From assembly GCF_020921035.1 (NCBI RefSeq), contig NC_063155.1:24917294-24981293 (forward strand): a DNA stretch of 64,000 nt. Direction: 5' to 3'. Under the pieces are notes generated by a model that saw only the letters and a program-made list of their open reading frames with translations, was not told where the DNA came from and did no database searches. Both the position numbers and the translations under genes were made by a program. Below are positions 60,401 through 64,000 of this stretch, in pieces. The DNA is from Rhodamnia argentea (Eukaryota > Streptophyta > Magnoliopsida > Myrtales > Myrtaceae). Numbering within the stretch: position 1 is the stretch's first letter; each line of letters begins with the position of its first letter.

Positions 60401-60845
60401 AATACTGTCAAGTTTGCCTTTATCATGTTGTTTTGGACGGGATTTGCATTTTGCTTGTGTTGGGTTCTTATAAACTGATGAAGACGAATTGATTGTTCGA
60501 AGTTCTGTATCTCCTGCTTTTTGGTGATATCAAACCCTAAATTTGTAAGTGAAGTAGAATTGGAAATTATGCTGGCCGGTATCATTGTCTCTATGTAAAG
60601 TATTGATGACGCGGAGTGCTTTGTGTGGCTATTGTAGTTATGCAGCAACTTGGAGTGATAAGTACAAAGACAAGGATCAAAACACAAGTTATCCGACAAC
60701 CAACCAACTTCCTTCATCCAGAGATTTTCTGGGGGACTTTCTGGTCTGGCGGCCTCCGGTCGGACTAGAGAAAAATAGGGCTTTCTGGGTAGCTTTGACA
60801 GTGTGGTTGGGCTTAGTTGGAGCCGCTATAGTCCTTCAGAGATGA
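57482..60845 (+). CDS. Chloroplast-type TPR-like protein with C-terminal membrane anchor, 354 aa
   Basis: Probably a plastid membrane protein with TPR-like helices; molecular role unknown to me. Four exons: 57482-57979, 58437-58589, 58713-58918 and 60638-60845, with GT-AG introns of 457, 123 and 1719 bp and a continuous frame. The start ATG has a GCCGCCATGG context after a CT-rich leader. The N-terminal ~60 residues are Ser/Arg-rich, transit-like. An Asp/Glu/Asn-Gly-rich segment (DEDSNGNGNGSNGNGEDEEE) and a charged coiled coil (EMRRRVKEMEEMKELERKAE) follow. The TPR-like pair is AQLMFELGQKAYGRGMYGRA and IWLAMAYEANNRHKDCIALY (about residues 177-240). The chain ends with one membrane helix (FWVALTVWLGLVGAAIVL). 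It resembles Arabidopsis chloroplast TPR-like proteins, but I cannot name the orthologue with certainty. Confidence 0.85.
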
Positions 60846-62040
60846 AGCAGTGGGTATAGCTCTCTAGTTGCTCGAATACATGTGTTATCCCTGGGGGTCC
60901 TGATATGTAATTATCCGATTGTTTTGTGGTCAAGCGGTGTCCAATCTCACGTAATATATAGTTTCCAGTTCTTGAAGAACTGTGTCGTCCACATCCAAAT
61001 GCAATTCTTGAATTTGTTATCAATTGGCGCCTCGAAATTATGGGGGCGACAGTGGATGCTGTCCGATGTTCTAAAGTTTGTGTTGTATTGTATTGCCTAA
61101 CGGGGTGAACGCTTTGTTTCTCTTCGCTTCTCTCCTTGCTCTTGGACAGCCTTTTGGCCGTGGCAAAAAATCGGGTCGATGACTTGATTCTTGGCCTATC
61201 TGCAGGGTTAGCATCCCGGTAGATCATGTGTTTGTATACACCTTGTCGTAGGTACTATTGCCAGTTCGAAGTTTGCTGATTTATGAACTAAGCCCGGAAT
61301 TCCGATAATATTCGCATTTTGTGAGCACTTTTTCCTTAGCAAATTGGTAGATTGCTTTTATAACAACGCCATCGTGTGAAATGGAGATTAACCTCATCAT
61401 CAACGCAATTAATACGTAGTTGTCATAAATCCAATATACATGTTGATAAAAATTCGTAAATTTAGTTTATACATGAGTTAATTAAATCTGTCAAATGAAT
61501 GGGTTGAATTATAAATGACTGGATTTAAATATGTTCATTTAATCTGTTTTATTATTTATTTTATTGTAATGCAAATATTGTGATTTATACCCAATTCGAT
61601 TTATATCTGAAATTTACATATTTAATTCGTAACTAAACCGAGGTTGAGAGTGCTGAGTGATCGCAAGATCGAGTGAGTGAGAGAATGGAAAGAGAGTCAT
61701 AGATTGGATTGTCTAAGTAAATTGTAAATATATTTATAACTTATTTACTACTCATTTAATATTCATATCATGTTTAAACTAATGTATGATTTGTTATTGA
61801 ATATAATCGGTTCATATAATAATTTAACTCATTGCTTTTTTTTGGGTCAGTCAATATATATAATTAAGAAATGAGTTTATAATTCATTTTGCCACGCCCG
61901 GATTAAATAAAGAGATCTTCACCTAAGGAAATGAGCTGAATATTCTCCGAAAGCAATTGCAAGGCTGAAAAAATTAACCAAAAGGTCTTGGAAACGATTG
62001 GACATTGACTAGCCCAATATGATCTTCGCCCAATACAGAA
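60846..62040. other. 3' flank and AT-rich intergenic
   Basis: The first ~250 bases are probably the 3' UTR of the TPR-like gene. From about 61400 to 61860 the sequence is very AT-rich and without frames. No repeat boundary or RNA gene identified. Confidence 0.4.
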
Positions 62041-62052
62041 CGTAAATACCCA

Positions 62053-62121
62053 AAACCCTAAAGGACAAAACGGTCAAGCAAATGAAAACCCCCGTCCATA
62101 TAAGAACCCACCAAACCCTAG
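62053..62121 (+). promoter_or_regulatory. Telo-box motifs in the RPL27a promoter
   Basis: AAACCCTAA at 62053-62061 and AAACCCTAG at 62113-62121 are telo-box elements, characteristic of plant ribosomal-protein and other growth genes. A TATA-like CATATAAGAA (about 62096) and GCCCAATA-type motifs (about 62012 and 62027) complete the usual layout. Confidence 0.7.
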
Positions 62122-62208
62122 TCTCGCCCTCTTCCCATCTCAGAGTCTCGGCCGCACTTCCCCCGGACCCTAGCGCCGAGAGAGAACTCCCTCCCCCGGC
62201 TACCAGAA

Positions 62209-62244
62209 ATGACGACTCGCTTCAAGAAGAACCGCAAGAAGCGC

Positions 62245-62285
<41 letters not shown>

Positions 62286-62319
62286 CAAGCATCCCGGAGG
62301 CCGCGGTAACGCCGGAGGC

Positions 62320-62357
<38 letters not shown>

Positions 62358-62385
62358 TGGGTACTTCGGCAAGGTCGGCATGCGA

Positions 62386-62435
<50 letters not shown>

Positions 62436-62652
62436 GAAGCTCTGGTCGCTGGTCCCCCAGGACGCGAAGGACAAGGCCTGCGGCCCCGCCGCCGCCCCGG
62501 TGGTGGACGTCACCCAGTTCGGGTTCTTCAAGGTCCTCGGGAAAGGCGTCCTGCCGGAGAAGCAGCCGATCGTGGTGAAGGCCAAGCTGGTGTCGAAGAT
62601 CGCCGAGAAGAAGATCAAGGAGGCCGGCGGCGCCGTCGTGCTCACCGCTTAG
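62209..62652 (+). CDS. RPL27A: 60S ribosomal protein L27a (uL15)
   Basis: Large-subunit cytosolic ribosomal protein of the uL15 family, bound to 28S rRNA near the tRNA exit region. Intronless, 147 residues, against about 146 for plant L27a. The start [21 protein letters not shown], the Gly/His-rich RNA-binding stretch [18 protein letters not shown] and the conserved [18 protein letters not shown] are all present. The uL15 signature region ([19 protein letters not shown]) precedes the C-terminal [13 protein letters not shown]. Strong GC bias at third codon positions contrasts with the AT-rich flanks, as expected for a highly expressed gene. No premature stop or damage, and promoter motifs are in place, so this is an active gene and not a retro-pseudogene. 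Confidence 0.97.
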
Positions 62653-64000
62653 GTGCCATTCGGTAGCTTTAGGGTATCCGTTTTCAGTTATATACAATTG
62701 ATGCGCTTTCCATTATGATTTTGACGTTCGGTTGTAATTGGATCTGGATCTGTTTACTTTATGTAGCTCAATTTCTGGGTAATTCTCTATGCTTGCTCGT
62801 GTGCTTATAGCGATCCGTTCGATTTGCTTGGGATGATTTCGCTTTCCGTGGTGTGATGTTATTCATTTCTGGGTGGCTGACTGTGATATTGATGGTGGTC
62901 ATCTGAAAACTGTTTGTGTCTGGTTTCTACGCTTCACTTACTGGTTGGTGAGGAATATAGATCTCACATGACTCGTTCCCTTGAAGCAATAGACTCTGTG
63001 TCGCTCCTCGTGATAATTGTCTCCCTCAGCTCTCTTCACTGGCTCCGGGAGCACACTAGGGCGACTATATTTAACACATTGTTTATGGGTTGCTTTTGCG
63101 CCATCTGCTTGACTGTTTAGTTGTTTCAAGTGCCGAAGCTTATTGGAATGTGGATGATGAGTCGCATTATGGTATGCGGATTATGATTGTGGCATCTATA
63201 TTTTTGTGCCAGGGGAATTGATTCCTCTGTATGATTATTGTATCTGCTTATGTGTGCCACACGGTAACGATAGTGGATATCAAGTAGCTGGGGATGGAAC
63301 TCTGATGTTTAACCTTTGGTTGAAGCCTGCTTTTCCTGCCATTTCACTTTCTATCAAGTCTTGGGTTGCCCTAGGATACTGCAAGTTTTATCTTATGCAT
63401 GCTGATTAAGGAGTTTGCCATCTTTTGCTGCCTTCAGAGGTTCCAATGCAGACTTGGTTTGGCTGCTTTTGAATCTTTTCATACCAGTTGGCGTATGTAT
63501 TGTGTGGTGAAGATATTACGAGCTAGCATCTTATCAATGTCAAGTGTCAACACAGGAATTATTATGTCGAGTTGTCGTGCCAAGCAGTTTTTTGGAAACT
63601 AAATTATGCTTTTAGGTAGTTTCTTGGAATTTCAATCTCTGCTTTTATGATCTAATGGTAGATTATGAAATCGCTGAATGAAATGCGTTGGCTCATAGTG
63701 TTATTTGGCGGGAACCCTTGCTTGAGGATTTATTTTTCGTGCCCAAGTACCTGTCTTTGTCAAATTCAGGTCACGGATTGCAGTTTGCTGCCGTCTTATG
63801 TCTGTTGAGCCAAGTTGTCTTGTGTCCAACACACTAGCTCCATCATTGTGATGGAAGGAACTGGTGGGACTAATTGCTCTTTGGTGTTTTTACCTGTTTC
63901 AAAGAACAGAGATATCTCCCTACATGATGCTCTCCATTTCTTTCAAATCCAAAGTTGTGGCTTTGTTTTGATTAACTTCGGATTTTGTTTCCTTAAACCA
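62653..64000. other. RPL27a 3' region to the window end
   Basis: T-rich, non-coding in all frames, with GTTT/CTTTG-rich text resembling UTR or intron sequence. It could contain the RPL27a 3' UTR and the start of another transcription unit beyond the window. A box-C-like GGATGATGA at about 63150 has no partner D box at a suitable distance, so I do not call a snoRNA. Confidence 0.35.

Noticed and set aside
60826..61227. 133-codon minus-strand frame
   Set aside because: Overlaps the 3' UTR of the TPR-like gene, with no domain or codon bias.
62200..62697. 165-codon minus-strand frame
   Set aside because: It is the antisense shadow of the GC-biased RPL27a coding sequence.
63150..63160. Box C-like GGATGATGA of a C/D snoRNA
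   Set aside because: No CTGA D box at a suitable distance and no terminal stem.

Overview
The window reads as plant nuclear DNA, most likely from a eudicot, and possibly a woody Myrtales-type genome (the last point is only an impression). The evidence is: intron-containing genes with GT-AG junctions; plant-specific families (PIRL leucine-rich-repeat protein, chloroplast PHT2;1 phosphate transporter, PADRE/DUF4228 protein, GT77 glycosyltransferase); a telo-box ribosomal-protein promoter; and dense LTR, hAT and MITE debris.

Layout. 1-7215 is the 3' part of a Ty3/gypsy element: gag remnant with a nonsense codon, no pol, a 78-bp tandem array, a polypurine tract and a 1.45-kb LTR. 7216-15739 has no convincing gene and holds MITEs, a copia-type LTR and fragments. 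15740-17898 (minus) is a three-exon PIRL gene. 18610-22347 is a long-TIR, MULE-like element split by a 3.0-kb hAT transposon; both layers keep target-site duplications (TSDs). 26904-27905 (minus) is a two-exon PB1-domain gene. 27906-38500 is gene-poor. 38899-41389 (plus) is PHT2;1, with a PHR1-type site upstream. 42130-42765 (minus) is a PADRE-domain gene, and 43020-46489 (minus) a six-exon GT77 gene. 46967-50269 is a TIR element split by a gypsy solo LTR with a 5-bp TSD. 52158-57100 is a MITE-like element split by a second hAT copy of the same family, whose 3' coding end is duplicated in tandem. 57482-60845 (plus) encodes a chloroplast-type TPR-like membrane protein. 62209-62652 (plus) is intronless RPL27a.

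The genes look like ordinary, unlinked housekeeping or metabolic loci: plastid phosphate import, cell-wall glycosylation, a plastid membrane TPR-like protein, translation, and LRR/PB1 signalling adaptors. I see no operon-like or cluster logic. The clearest non-routine content is the transposon stratigraphy: three independent insertions into older TIR elements, each datable in relative order from its TSDs. I found no convincing new cellular system. All gene models were spliced by eye and checked only for reading-frame continuity.
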